Assembly (NCBI GenBank): GCA_910585625.1
Contig: CAJUFQ010000011.1
Coordinates: 1 to 64,000, forward strand
DNA from: an uncultured Lachnospiraceae bacterium
GTDB lineage: Bacteria; Bacillota; Clostridia; Lachnospirales; Lachnospiraceae
Length of the DNA stretch: 64,000 nucleotides
Direction of reading: 5' to 3'
The number at the start of each line of letters is the position of its first letter. Positions within the stretch are counted from its first letter, which is position 1. Below the pieces are notes generated by a model that was not told where the DNA came from, made no database searches, and saw only the letters and a program-made list of their open reading frames with translations. Below, piece by piece: positions 43,078 to 52,299 of this stretch. The translations under genes were made by a program, and so were the position numbers.

Positions 43078-46000
43078 CTGCCTGCATCTCCTCCTGCTTG
43101 TTTCCGTTCATCCCCTGCGCGTCTGCCTGCATCTCCTCCTGCTTGCTTCCGTCCACCCCCTGCGCGTCTGCCTGCATCTCCTCCTGCATTTTCCGAAAAA
43201 TTTCCGCTTCATCTTTAATCTGTTCCAGCTGCCGGTATTTCTGTCCCGGAACACTGGCGTCGAACCCACAGACGCCATGGTATGGGCAATAGTCACACCC
43301 AGTGCTGTCGCCCAGGCGGTAAGGATCCGCTGCGATTTCCCCGGCAAAAATCTTACGCCCGGTTTGCTGGATCTTATGGCTGACAAAACCGGACAGGACT
43401 TTAAATTCTTCCTTCCCGGCGCATTTTGTTTTCGCGCTTACACTCTCGTCCGCCACCTCACCGGCAACGCCGTTTAATTTCAGCGCCTTGAAGATTTCCT
43501 CACGGATTTCCTCATCCGTCTTGCCAGAATGACCTTCCACGACAGGATCGTCCAGATGGTAATAATACATCCCGCCAGGCACGACCTGCTTGTCAGGATA
43601 TTTCTTCTTCCATAGCTCCACCGCTGAATTCAGATACACCACAAGCTGCAGCTGCAGACCGTGGTAAAAAGACAGAAGCTTGAAGTCCTGGCTGCCGGAT
43701 TTATAGTCCACAACTTTGACATAAACCGTATCCTCCGTCTGATGCGTGTCAATCCTGTCAATCCTGCCCCGCAGACGCATTTTCTCCTTATCGCTCAAAG
43801 TAAAGTTCACCGCCGTAAGGTCTTCCACAAACGAAAAGGAAACCTCATAGCCCTCCGGGGCAAAGTGGCTGGTGCGCACTTGCTCGGCAATGGTTTCCAC
43901 CGTCCGCCGTAAAATCCGCTTCATCCGCTCTAACAGGTATGCTGTCCGCGCCTCCGCAAACAGCATACTGTCAAAGCCAGCGCCCAAGGCTTCTTCCACC
44001 GCCTGCGCTATCAGGCATTCCTGCACTTCCGCCGGCACATCGAACCAATGATAGCCGGCCTTTTCCATGGCATGGGAATACCTCTCCAATACCTCATGAA
44101 ACATGCTTCCCATGTCTACCGGGGCAAATTCCCCCAGGCTCCGCTCCCGCAGCCTTAAGCCATACTGCAGGAAATGGCTGCAGGCACAGGCACAAAACTG
44201 TTCTAAGCGGGATACGCTGTTCTCCAGCACGCGCCCATAAAGTGCGCGCGTCACTTCTTCTCCCATCCTGCCGGCATGGACGCTGTAGAACGCAGCTTCC
44301 AAAAACGGCCATATCCGTTCCCTCCAGCTCTCCTGCCCGCTGTACCAATGATACAGTCCCAGCCACTCCGGTGAGATTTCTCCCCGCTTTGCTTTTTTCA
44401 GCCCTTCCACAAAATACTTCCTGCTGCTTTCCGGCGTCACAATCTGGCTGATGCCTCCTTGTTCCTCCACCAGCACAGGCTGATACTGCGGGAACATTTT
44501 CAGCACCGTTTCTGCCAGGTAGGAACGCCGGCTTTCCCTGCCCTCCCGGCTTACGCGGAACCAGGTTAGGTACAGCCGCTCGGAAGGCTTCGTAAGGTTT
44601 AGGTAAAGATAGAATTTCTGGATAAAGCTGCGCTCCCGGTCAGTGGGCGCAAGCTCCATCTGGTTTGCCGCGAACAGTTCACGGTCTGCCTGGGAAATAA
44701 TCCCCCCATGTTCTACGGCCTTAGGAATCAGGCCATCGTTGACCCCGGCAAAAAACAGCACCCTGATGTCGGAAAGCCGGCTCCTCTCTATATCCCCCAG
44801 CACCACCCTGTCATACCCGGGCGGGATGATGCCGATTGCAGCTGCCTCCATGCCCGCCTCCAGGATTTCGCGGTACTCGCGGACAGACATCCGCTCCTCC
44901 CCTAAAAGTTCTGTCATCTTGTCCAGGAGATCCATGACGACCCGGTAAATCTGGGCATACTCCCCGGCGAGGGCAGTCTCCCCTTCCTCCCGGAAATAAT
45001 GCTCATAAGCACGCAGCCTGCCTTCCACGTTAAGCTTTGACATCAGCCCATAAAAAGCCTTGGAGGCCTCAAGCACTGTGCCCTTGCCCCTGAATGTTTC
45101 ACGCAAATCGGAAAAATGCCGCACCATCTGTTCACGCAGCGCATTGATTTGATCCAGCTCCTGCTGTTCCCTGACGCATCCCCGAAGCACCCAGTTTTGC
45201 TGCCACTTCCGAAATCCCCGGATATTCGCAGCGAGAAGATAGTTTTCCAGCAAATCGGCTTCCTCCATGGCAATCCCAGATAATCCGCAGCGCAGATAGC
45301 CCAAGACCGCCTCATATGAGAAATCCTGCTCCAAGACAAGCAGGGCCTGCCTTAAGAATTCCGTCATCGGATGAAACAGGATATCCTTCCTGGCGTCCAG
45401 AAACAGGGGGATGCCATACGCTCCAAAAATCTCCCTGGCATAATTGCCGTACATCTCCACATCCCCGCAGACAATGGCAATATCTTTGTAACGGTAACCC
45501 TCGGTGCGTACCAGTTGCTTAATCTCCCTGGCAATGAAATCCAGTTCCTGACGCGGATTCTGCAGGGAATACAAGAAAATGCCCTGCTGCATGGCTGTGG
45601 TTCCTGCCACGGGAGCTTCGCCTGCACACTGCCCGGCCCGGGGCAGGCGGCAGGCTTCTGGTTTGGGGCGGAACAGATTGCGCTCCAGCCATAACAGGGA
45701 CGGAGATGCGGCAAAACGGCTTTTGCCCCCATGGGCAATGCGGACAGGTTCCTTGATTTCCACGTGCTGCCTTGCGGCAATCTCGGCCAATGCCTGAACC
45801 GTCTTCTTGCTCATATAGAATAATTCCTGGACGCCACGGCAACAGTAAGGATCCTCCCTGCCATCCAACGTCACCGTCACCAGTATTTCCCCCGCCAGCT
45901 TCATCAGCGTTTCCAAAAGATGGTACTGTACTGGTGTAAAGCCGGTAAATCCATCCAACACGATGACGGCATCCTTTAACAGCCTGGACGTGCCAGCTAC

Positions 46001-46558
46001 CTGGGAAAACACCTCCAGCACTTCTTCCCCGGTAATGAATTTCCCCTGCAGATATTCTGCAAATCCCTGATACATGGTCTGAATATCCTGGATTTTATAG
46101 CGGAACAGCGGAGGCAGATCCTCCTGCCTTATCAGCGCGTCCAGCTGTCCGGGCGCAATCCGGTACTGCGTCAGCTCAGAAATAATGGATTTGATTTCGC
46201 TGATATACCCCGCCCTTTTCATGCTGGCTTTCATCAGCACCAGGTTCTCCTGCTGCTCCCTCGCCACACGGCGCAGCACCAAATTCTTCCCTGTTTCCTC
46301 CAAGATATTAATGCCTCCCATGCCCAGTTCATCGAAAATGCGGTAGGCCAGGCGGTTGAAGCTTACCACATCCACATTCATGATGCTGTGCCTTTTGTGC
46401 CTCAGCACAAGTTCCCGCTGGGTCTGCATGGTGAACTGTTCCGGCACCAATACAAAAAATATGCGCTCCGGCTCCGCCTCAGACTGTTCCAAGACCTTTC
46501 TGTACACATAGTCAGATTTTCCGCTCCCAGAACTCCCGAACACTAACTGTAACGACAT
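43055..46558 (-). CDS. addB: ATP-dependent helicase/nuclease subunit B
   Basis: The 1167-residue AddB has an N-terminal Walker A LVFGSSGSGKSDYVYRK, a degenerate helicase-like body, and a C-terminal RecB-family nuclease domain (YVKVVDYKSGSQDFKL) with the iron-sulfur ligands in GCDYCPYHGVCGFD paired with an upstream Cys in QFCACACSHF. It works with AddA in break repair. After the nuclease domain it carries an added tail of about 2.7 repeats of 15 residues (KQEEMQADAQGxxGx), not part of the family core. AGGAG precedes the ATG. A terminator of the upstream gene lies 60 bases before it. Confidence 0.95.
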   Translation of the reverse strand: MSLQLVFGSSGSGKSDYVYRKVLEQSEAEPERIFFVLVPEQFTMQTQRELVLRHKRHSIMNVDVVSFNRLAYRIFDELGMGGINILEETGKNLVLRRVAREQQENLVLMKASMKRAGYISEIKSIISELTQYRIAPGQLDALIRQEDLPPLFRYKIQDIQTMYQGFAEYLQGKFITGEEVLEVFSQVAGTSRLLKDAVIVLDGFTGFTPVQYHLLETLMKLAGEILVTVTLDGREDPYCCRGVQELFYMSKKTVQALAEIAARQHVEIKEPVRIAHGGKSRFAASPSLLWLERNLFRPKPEACRLPRAGQCAGEAPVAGTTAMQQGIFLYSLQNPRQELDFIAREIKQLVRTEGYRYKDIAIVCGDVEMYGNYAREIFGAYGIPLFLDARKDILFHPMTEFLRQALLVLEQDFSYEAVLGYLRCGLSGIAMEEADLLENYLLAANIRGFRKWQQNWVLRGCVREQQELDQINALREQMVRHFSDLRETFRGKGTVLEASKAFYGLMSKLNVEGRLRAYEHYFREEGETALAGEYAQIYRVVMDLLDKMTELLGEERMSVREYREILEAGMEAAAIGIIPPGYDRVVLGDIERSRLSDIRVLFFAGVNDGLIPKAVEHGGIISQADRELFAANQMELAPTDRERSFIQKFYLYLNLTKPSERLYLTWFRVSREGRESRRSYLAETVLKMFPQYQPVLVEEQGGISQIVTPESSRKYFVEGLKKAKRGEISPEWLGLYHWYSGQESWRERIWPFLEAAFYSVHAGRMGEEVTRALYGRVLENSVSRLEQFCACACSHFLQYGLRLRERSLGEFAPVDMGSMFHEVLERYSHAMEKAGYHWFDVPAEVQECLIAQAVEEALGAGFDSMLFAEARTAYLLERMKRILRRTVETIAEQVRTSHFAPEGYEVSFSFVEDLTAVNFTLSDKEKMRLRGRIDRIDTHQTEDTVYVKVVDYKSGSQDFKLLSFYHGLQLQLVVYLNSAVELWKKKYPDKQVVPGGMYYYHLDDPVVEGHSGKTDEEIREEIFKALKLNGVAGEVADESVSAKTKCAGKEEFKVLSGFVSHKIQQTGRKIFAGEIAADPYRLGDSTGCDYCPYHGVCGFDASVPGQKYRQLEQIKDEAEIFRKMQEEMQADAQGVDGSKQEEMQADAQGMNGNKQEEMQADGKKMDR
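43078..43189. repeat. 45-bp tandem repeat at the addB/addA junction
   Basis: Units 43078-43122 and 43123-43167 plus a partial 43168-43189. Each unit encodes 15 residues of the AddB tail and, on the minus strand, a copy of AGGAGGAGATGCAGGCAG; the last copy supplies the addA ribosome-binding site. Confidence 0.85.
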
Positions 46559-46612
46559 ATCGCTCTCCTTTACGACAAATCCCCCATCCCGCGGGATTCT
46601 TCCATATGCAGT

Positions 46613-46634
46613 AAAAAGGCTGCCAACGGCAGCC
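46613..46634 (-). terminator. Terminator after the small GDYG-like gene
   Basis: On the minus strand GGCTGCC-GTT-GGCAGCC (46634-46618) is followed by TTTTT (46617-46613), a clean intrinsic terminator. Confidence 0.9.
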
Positions 46635-46647
46635 CTCTTTACTCTTG

Positions 46648-46938
46648 TCAGTCCATTTCATGGTAACGGTGATGAAATTTATCTTCTCCGCAGACATGAC
46701 GCTCATGGTCATTCTCGGTAATGATAAAATCTCCCTCCCGCAAGAAAATCATCCCCCTGCGGTTCTGGATAAAGGGACAAACCACCACCCCGTCTTCCCG
46801 GGTAATCTTAATCAGTTTCTCCGTCGCAACCCAGCCATTGGTCAGGACGGAAGTCCATGGCATGAACCCATCTTCCATTCCTTTCCCCAGCTCATACGGC
46901 GATGCCTCAACCTCAATGCTGCTCCTTGTGTACTTCAT
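46648..46938 (-). CDS. Small conserved protein, possibly PGDYG-like
   Basis: The 96-residue protein has an N-terminal charged part and a C-terminal ...RRGMIFLREGDFIITENDHE region with HVCGEDKFHHRY. The REGDFII element resembles the PGDYG-type small domain of unknown function; I am not certain of the family. There is no signal or membrane segment. It is transcribed away from ackA's stop with only 37 nt between, so it may be read from the ackA promoter. It ends in a clean terminator. The start has GGAGGCGG upstream of ATG 46938. Confidence 0.6.
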   Translation of the reverse strand: MKYTRSSIEVEASPYELGKGMEDGFMPWTSVLTNGWVATEKLIKITREDGVVVCPFIQNRRGMIFLREGDFIITENDHERHVCGEDKFHHRYHEMD

Positions 46939-46975
46939 ACTCCATCCGCCTCCTTTCTCCTGTGTGACAGAATCC

Positions 46976-48175
46976 TTATTTCGCCTCCGTAACTAATGCC
47001 ACTGTCTCACGCGCAATGGCAAGCTCTTCGTTCGTGGGCAGGCAGATGACGGTCACTTTGGAGTCCGGTGAAGAAATAATCTTTTCCTCCCCATGCACCT
47101 CATTTGCCGCGTCATCCAGCTTCACGCCCAGATAGCCGAGATAATCGCATATACCTTTCCTCGTGTTTGGCCCATTCTCGCCCACGCCTGCCGTGAAGCA
47201 GATGACATCCACGCCGTTCATGGCCGCCGTGTAAGCTCCCACGTATTTTGCCGCACGGTAAATATAGGTTTTAAGCGCGCGGATTCCTGCCGGGTCGTCT
47301 TTCTCGGCAGCTGCTTCCAGGTCACGGAAATCACTGGAAATGTGGGACAGTCCCTGGACGCCGGATTTCTTATTGAGGATATTCATGACGCCCTCCAAAT
47401 CCGTACCCTCTTTCTTCGCCAGGTATTCCATGGCGCCCGGGTCGATGTCTCCGGATCTGGTTCCCATAATCAGTCCCTCCAGAGGCGTCAGCCCCATGGA
47501 TGTGTCGATGGACTTGCCATTCTTAACCGCACAGACAGAAGCGCCGTTGCCCAGATGGCAGACAATCGTCCTCAGTTCTTCACAAGGCCTGCCCAACATC
47601 TGAGCCGCGCGCTTGGAAACGTAACTGTGGGAGGTTCCGTGAAATCCATACCTCCTCACTTTATATTTCTCATAATAATCGTAATCTATGCCATAGAGGT
47701 ATGCTTCTTCCGGCATGGTCTGATGGAACGCCGTATCGAATACGCCCACCATGGGTACATCCGGCATCAGTTCCTGGCAGGCCCGGATGCCGATGAGGTT
47801 CGCCGGGTTATGCAGCGGCGCCAAGTCGTTGCACTCCTCAATGACTTTCAGCACCTCCTCATTCAGGACTGTGGAAGATGCAAACTTCTCTCCCCCGTGG
47901 ACAACCCTATGCCCGACTGCCCCAATCTCTGCCAGGCTCTTTAACGCACCTGTCTTCGGGTTGACCAAAGCGTCCAATACCATCTGGATTGCCTGCTTGT
48001 GGGTAGGCATGTCCGCATCGGTAATTTCCTTCTCCCCGCCTGCCTTCTGGTACACCAGCCTGCCGTCTAAGCCAATCCTCTCGCACAGCCCCTTTGCCAG
48101 CACTGCCTCCGTGTCAGAATTGATTACCTGGTATTTCAGGGAGGAACTTCCACAGTTGATTACTAATATATTCAT
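46976..48175 (-). CDS. ackA: Acetate kinase
   Basis: It makes ATP and acetate from acetyl phosphate. The 399-residue enzyme starts MNILVINCGSSSLKYQV behind GGAGAAAGAA; a longer in-frame stretch upstream is promoter sequence. ASKHA-fold motifs present are VGHRVVHGGEKFA, RRYGFHGTSHSYVS, CHLGNGASVCAV and FTAGVGENGPNTR. Its usual partner pta is not adjacent. A promoter lies at 48224-48252. It fits acetate formation by a fermentative anaerobe alongside the hydrogenase. Confidence 0.96.
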   Translation of the reverse strand: MNILVINCGSSSLKYQVINSDTEAVLAKGLCERIGLDGRLVYQKAGGEKEITDADMPTHKQAIQMVLDALVNPKTGALKSLAEIGAVGHRVVHGGEKFASSTVLNEEVLKVIEECNDLAPLHNPANLIGIRACQELMPDVPMVGVFDTAFHQTMPEEAYLYGIDYDYYEKYKVRRYGFHGTSHSYVSKRAAQMLGRPCEELRTIVCHLGNGASVCAVKNGKSIDTSMGLTPLEGLIMGTRSGDIDPGAMEYLAKKEGTDLEGVMNILNKKSGVQGLSHISSDFRDLEAAAEKDDPAGIRALKTYIYRAAKYVGAYTAAMNGVDVICFTAGVGENGPNTRKGICDYLGYLGVKLDDAANEVHGEEKIISSPDSKVTVICLPTNEELAIARETVALVTEAK

Positions 48176-48223
48176 TTTCTTTCTCCTTTCTCGCTCGCTT
48201 CCCAAAATGTTTTCCTTTTTTCC

Positions 48224-48252
48224 ATTATAAACCAATCTATTTTCACATACAA
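48224..48252 (-). promoter_or_regulatory. ackA promoter
   Basis: On the minus strand TTGTAT (48252-48247), 17 bases and TATAAT (48229-48224), 49 bases before the ackA start. Confidence 0.75.
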
Positions 48253-48325
48253 GAGACTTTTGCCATATCCTGAAAATAAGCGGCTGTCCCGGCCGCAAAG
48301 GCCATTTCGACAAGTCACTTTCATT

Positions 48326-48844
48326 CCCATGATTATAGGTGAAATCAGACGCTACTTAAGGGACAATAACTCCATCCGCGTCAGCCGTTCCCTGCGGGAT
48401 ACGGCCTACAAGGCAATCCACGCCAAGGAGCTGTTATCTAAGGAAATGTCCCGGGAGCCCACGATTGACGACATCGCTGAGAAAATAGAAATTCCTAAGG
48501 AAGACATTGTCTTCGCGCTTGACGCCATCCAATGCCCCATCAGCTTGTATGACCCGGTCTATACCGACGGCGGAGACACCTTGTACGTCATGGATCAAAT
48601 CAGCGATAAGAAGAACAAAGAAGAGACCTGGGTAGAGGAACTCTCCTTAAGCGACGCCATGAAACGGCTGAATGAACGGGAAAACTACATCATTAAGCTC
48701 CGTTTCTTCGAGGGAAAAACCCAGATGGAAGTCGCCGAGGAAATCCACATCTCCCAGGCCCAAGTCAGCAGGCTGGAAAAGTCTGCCTTAAAAAACATGA
48801 AAAATTATCTCTCTATTGGTCCCACTTGTCACAGAGGGAATTGA
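48326..48844 (+). pseudogene. sigG: Truncated sigma-G (sigG) remnant, regions 3 and 4 only
   Basis: From PMIIGEIRRYLRDNNSIRVS onward the sequence matches sigma-G/F: SREPTIDDIAEKIEI, IVFALDAIQCPISLYDPV, YTDGGDTLYVMDQISDKKN and the region 4 helix-turn-helix TQMEVAEEIHISQAQVSRLE. The DGGD...VMDQISD stretch favours sigma-G. The first ~90 residues expected (region 2, which binds core and the -10) are missing; upstream sequence runs straight into the ackA promoter. The last ~10 residues are antisense to the end of the metallo-hydrolase gene, so the native C-terminus is also lost. In related genomes sigG follows sigE on the same strand; here the piece is inverted and 1.7 kb away. A 172-residue frame from ATG 48329 could be made but has no ribosome-binding site. 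Confidence 0.85.
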
Positions 48845-50411
48845 TCTGGTCAGCTAATTTGCCAAGTTCCTTGTTAGGACGCCCTTCGCTCTTGCGGATG
48901 ACGGCAAGCAGACGCTCGCCGGCAGCCACGAGCCTTGCAAATATATGGGAAGCCGCATGAGTCTCTTTTTTCTTAACCACGCGCTCCCGGCTGCCCTGCG
49001 CGATGCAGATATTTTCCGCAAGGTCATAGACGTCCCCGCTGTACGGGCCAACCGCCGGAATCCCGGTTTCCTTTTCCACCATCCGTGCAAATTCATCGCA
49101 CACGCTGTCCTGCCCGTGAACCACAAACACGCGTTTGGGGGTATCTCCGAAAGCCTTCACCCATTCCATGAGATGGCTCTGGTCTGCATGGCCGCTGATT
49201 CCCGGCAGCTTCATGATATGCGCGCGCACCTCAATCTCTTCGCCAAACAGCTTGACTTCCTTGCGCCCGCCTAGCAGGCTGTTCCCCAGCGTACCCGGCA
49301 CCTGGTAACCCACAAAGAGGATGGTAGAATCCGGCCTCCACAGATTATGCTTCAGGTGGTGGCGGATCCTGCCTGCCTCGCACATGCCCGAAGCGGAAAT
49401 GATAACAATGGGCTTCTCAATAAAATTAATCATCTTGGAGTCATCGCTTGACACCGCAACCTTAAGCCCCGGAAACGTAATGGGGTTCGTGCCCTTCCCC
49501 AGCATTTTCTTAGCCCGCTCATTGAAGCACTCGTCCACATGTTTCTGGAAGATGCTCGTGGCCTCCACTGCCAGCGGACTGTCGATATAGACCTCAAAAT
49601 CAGGAAACTCCGGCAACAGGTTCTCTTTCTTAATCCTCCGCATGAAAAACAGCATCTCCTGCGTCCTGCCCACGGAAAATGCCGGGATTACGACATTCCC
49701 GCCCCGGGTGAACGTCTCCTTGCAGACCTTGGCCAGCTCTGCGGCATAATCCGGCGGGGTCTGGTGCGTCCGGTCCCCATACGTGGATTCCACGATGACA
49801 TAATCAGCCTCTTTTATGTAATCCGGGTCGCGGATCAGGGGACGGTTGCCATTGCCGATATCGCCCGAAAATACCAGCTTCACTTCCTTGTCCCCTTCTG
49901 TCGCCCACACCTCAATACTGGAGGATCCAAGCAGATGCCCAGCGTCAATGAAACGGATGGTTACCTCCGGGCAAAGCGTAATCTTCTCCCCATAGTCGCA
50001 GGGGATGAAATACTTGAGTACCCCTTCCGCATCGTCCATGTTATACATAGGCTCCACCAACGGCTTTCCTGCCCGCCGTGCCTTACGGTTCTTCCACTCT
50101 GCCTCAAATTCCTGGATGTGCGCCGAGTCTTTCAGCATGATGTTGCACAATTCTGCCGTCGCCTTAGTCGCATAAATCTTCCCCCGGAACCCATGGCTGT
50201 ACAGAAGCGGCAGCAGGCCGGAATGATCGATATGCGCATGCGTCACCAACACATAATCAATTTCCGCCGCATTTACCGGTATCTCCTGGTTCACATACAA
50301 ATCCTTGCCCTGCTCCATGCCGCAGTCGACAAGAAGGTTCACATCCCCCAGCCGCAGATAGTGACAGCTTCCCGTAACCTCATGAGCCGCCCCCAAAAAT
50401 TCTAGCTTCAT
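48813..50411 (-). CDS. Metallo-beta-lactamase/beta-CASP family hydrolase (RNase-like)
   Basis: The 532-residue protein has the MBL motif THAHIDHSGLLPLL, an early DCGMEQG, the beta-CASP insert with VESTYGDRTHQ and a late HGQ segment, and GISGHADQSHLMEW. These are the features of bacterial CPSF73-like nucleases; an RNA-processing role is likely but unproven. It starts at ATG 50411 (MKLEFLGAAHEV) eight bases after GGAG. It has its own promoter at 50498-50526 and lies downstream of sigE. Its 3' end overlaps the sigG remnant on the other strand by about 30 bases. Confidence 0.85.
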   Translation of the reverse strand: MKLEFLGAAHEVTGSCHYLRLGDVNLLVDCGMEQGKDLYVNQEIPVNAAEIDYVLVTHAHIDHSGLLPLLYSHGFRGKIYATKATAELCNIMLKDSAHIQEFEAEWKNRKARRAGKPLVEPMYNMDDAEGVLKYFIPCDYGEKITLCPEVTIRFIDAGHLLGSSSIEVWATEGDKEVKLVFSGDIGNGNRPLIRDPDYIKEADYVIVESTYGDRTHQTPPDYAAELAKVCKETFTRGGNVVIPAFSVGRTQEMLFFMRRIKKENLLPEFPDFEVYIDSPLAVEATSIFQKHVDECFNERAKKMLGKGTNPITFPGLKVAVSSDDSKMINFIEKPIVIISASGMCEAGRIRHHLKHNLWRPDSTILFVGYQVPGTLGNSLLGGRKEVKLFGEEIEVRAHIMKLPGISGHADQSHLMEWVKAFGDTPKRVFVVHGQDSVCDEFARMVEKETGIPAVGPYSGDVYDLAENICIAQGSRERVVKKKETHAASHIFARLVAAGERLLAVIRKSEGRPNKELGKLADQINSLCDKWDQ

Positions 50412-50497
50412 CCCACCATCTCCTTTGTACGCTTCGTTCTTTCCGTCTGTCAACCTCAGTTAAATCAAGGCTGTACACGTCCTTTGCTGATACTTCC

Positions 50498-50526
50498 ATT
50501 ATACCAAACGGCCTTCCAGGTGTAAA
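50498..50526 (-). promoter_or_regulatory. Promoter of the beta-CASP hydrolase gene
   Basis: TTTACA (50526-50521), 17 bases and TATAAT (50503-50498) on the minus strand, just downstream of sigE. Confidence 0.75.
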
Positions 50527-50545
50527 GCGCATTCCTTGCGTAAGC

Positions 50546-51286
50546 CTATTCAAACCTTACAATCTCTTTTTTCAGCCGCTTCATGATTTTCTTCTCCAGC
50601 CGGGAAATATAAGACTGGGAAATCCCCAGAAGGTCTGCCACCTCCTTCTGCGTCATCTCCTCGCCGTTAGGGTTCGTCAGCCCGAAACGCAGCTCCACGA
50701 TCGTCCTCTCCCGGTCTGAGAGCTTCTCCACGGCACGCTGCAATAAGCTCTTTTCCACCTCAGTCTCTATATCCCGGTAGATGATATCTTCATCTGTCCC
50801 CAAGATATCGGACAAAAGCAGCTCGTTCCCATCCCAGTCCACATTCAATGGCTCGTCAATCGACACTTCCATCCGGGTCTTATTGTTCCTGCGCAGATAC
50901 ATCAGGATTTCGTTCTCAATGCAGCGGGATGCATATGTGGCAAGCTTGATGTTCTTGGTGGGGTTAAACGTATTGATTGCCTTAATCAGCCCGATTGTGC
51001 CAATGGAAATCAAATCCTCCACCCCAATTCCCGTATTGTCAAACTTCTTTGCTATGTATACCACCAGGCGCAGGTTATGTTCAATCAGCACGCTCCTTGC
51101 CTTCTCGGAATCGTCCTCTCCCAGCATCTGGATGTAATGGTTTTCCTCCCTTGCGTCCAGCGGCGGAGGCAGGATTTCCGCTCCCCCGATATAATGGATA
51201 TCTCCTTTTTTCATCAGCAGCAGGCTGCGGATATTCGCAGCCAGTTTTAATTGGAAATGCTGCGGTATTGCAATCTTTATGTACAT
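50546..51286 (-). CDS. sigE: Sporulation sigma factor sigma-E (pro-protein)
   Basis: The 246-residue protein is a full sigma-70-type factor: region 2 (VLIEHNLRLVVYIAKKFDN, EDLISIGTIGLIKAINTF, KLATYASRCIENEILMYLRR) and region 4 (GEEMTQKEVADLLGISQSYI, SRLEKKIMKRLKKEIVRFE). The first ~35 residues, ending in IHYIGGAEILPPPL, match the pro-sequence that SpoIIGA removes in the mother cell. AGGAGG stands six bases before the ATG. It follows spoIIGA by 11 nt. Intact spoIIGA-sigE shows that the lineage sporulates. Confidence 0.95.
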   Translation of the reverse strand: MYIKIAIPQHFQLKLAANIRSLLLMKKGDIHYIGGAEILPPPLDAREENHYIQMLGEDDSEKARSVLIEHNLRLVVYIAKKFDNTGIGVEDLISIGTIGLIKAINTFNPTKNIKLATYASRCIENEILMYLRRNNKTRMEVSIDEPLNVDWDGNELLLSDILGTDEDIIYRDIETEVEKSLLQRAVEKLSDRERTIVELRFGLTNPNGEEMTQKEVADLLGISQSYISRLEKKIMKRLKKEIVRFE

Positions 51287-51297
51287 ACCAATCCTCC

Positions 51298-52083
51298 TTA
51301 ATTATCCATGCTCTTTCCATTTAAAATCACTTCATATCTGTCTCCTTGGAACAGCTTCTCTTTTGCCAGGCCCATGACCGGCCTCTCCAGGTAGAGAGGA
51401 TGCCCCTCCCTTAAGATATACATTCCCTCAATGGTGACAGCTTCCAGCATACCAGCCTCTTCCCCTAACGAATGGTAGGGAATCAGCCGTGGCAGCAGTT
51501 TCCCCTCTTCCACCAGCCTTCCCAGGACTTCCTTTTTGATAATATGTACCGGCTTGCCCACCGTCGGATCCGTGAGGAGGTTCCCTGTGTCAAAGAACCC
51601 TTTCGCTGCGATATTGCCCTCGCTTGTCACCAGCAGGAGGTCATAGACCGTATCTTTACGCCTACGTAAATCACCCAGGATTTTATCCGCCGCCGCAAGC
51701 ATTGCCAGCGCAGCCGCCAGGCAGAACCAGAAATTCGCGCCTGCACCCAGATCTGAAACGCCCCACTGCAAAATCCCCCCCAGCAGAACCACGGCCAGAT
51801 ATGTCAGGAACCATTGGCAGAGAAACTGTTTCCACTTCTTGCTGCGGTAACAGAGCCATACCATCGCCGGATTTACCAAAAAATGAACACCCAGCTGATA
51901 CCAGGTGTAATCATCCAGAAAAAAGAACAGGCACATAGAGCCCGCCGTCCCTGCCATGCTCCCCAGAAGGAGCCTCCCAATGCGGACACGCTGTTTCATC
52001 ATTCTTCCGGCAACCCAGAGGGCAATGCCATCCATCGTGAAATTCGTCAGAAACCAGATGTCAGCATATAGTTCATATCTCAC
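51298..52083 (-). CDS. spoIIGA: Pro-sigma-E processing aspartic protease
   Basis: The 261-residue protein has five or so membrane segments at the N-terminus (YELYADIWFLTNFTMDGIAL and others) and a C-terminal aspartic protease half with the catalytic FFDTGNLLTDPTVGKPV and a late MGLAKEKLF. It cleaves pro-sigma-E at the septum. I choose GTG 52083 (read as MRYELYADIW), six bases after AGGAGG; longer frames to 52122 start before this site. It heads spoIIGA-sigE. Confidence 0.93.
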   Translation of the reverse strand: MRYELYADIWFLTNFTMDGIALWVAGRMMKQRVRIGRLLLGSMAGTAGSMCLFFFLDDYTWYQLGVHFLVNPAMVWLCYRSKKWKQFLCQWFLTYLAVVLLGGILQWGVSDLGAGANFWFCLAAALAMLAAADKILGDLRRRKDTVYDLLLVTSEGNIAAKGFFDTGNLLTDPTVGKPVHIIKKEVLGRLVEEGKLLPRLIPYHSLGEEAGMLEAVTIEGMYILREGHPLYLERPVMGLAKEKLFQGDRYEVILNGKSMDN

Positions 52084-52123
52084 GCCTATCCTCCTTGCCA
52101 TGTTCACTATTCCTGATAGCACC

Positions 52124-52168
52124 AGTATATAAGGATGGGACAGATTTTTTTGTCAAACTGTTGTCCGA
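52124..52168 (-). promoter_or_regulatory. Long-spacer spoIIG-type promoter with Spo0A-box-like sequences
   Basis: TTGACA (52156-52151) and TATACT (52129-52124) on the minus strand are 21 bases apart, not 17. The B. subtilis spoIIG promoter has the same odd long spacing and needs Spo0A. TGTCAAA (52151-52157, plus strand) matches the 0A box TGTCGAA at six of seven, and TGTCCGA (52162-52168), 11 bp on, at five of seven. Confidence 0.6.
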
Positions 52169-52222
52169 TATCAAAAAAATCCTTCTACAAGATGCGACTT
52201 TTCATATTTCTCATTAGTCACC

Positions 52223-52251
52223 TTGACGAATCGTACAATATAAAGTATGAT
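52223..52251 (+). promoter_or_regulatory. Promoter of the chemoreceptor gene
   Basis: TTGACG, 17 bases and TATGAT, 49 bases before the ATG at 52300; AGGGGG is the ribosome-binding site. Confidence 0.7.
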
Positions 52252-52299
52252 AAATATAGATATTTTAACCAAAGAGCATCTCTATAGGGGGAATTTTTC

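Noticed and set aside
43078..43189. CRISPR-like array
   Set aside because: Contiguous 45-bp units without spacers that encode the AddB tail.
47093..47944. 283-codon plus-strand frame opposite ackA
   Set aside because: Antisense to a fully conserved acetate kinase; no translation signal.
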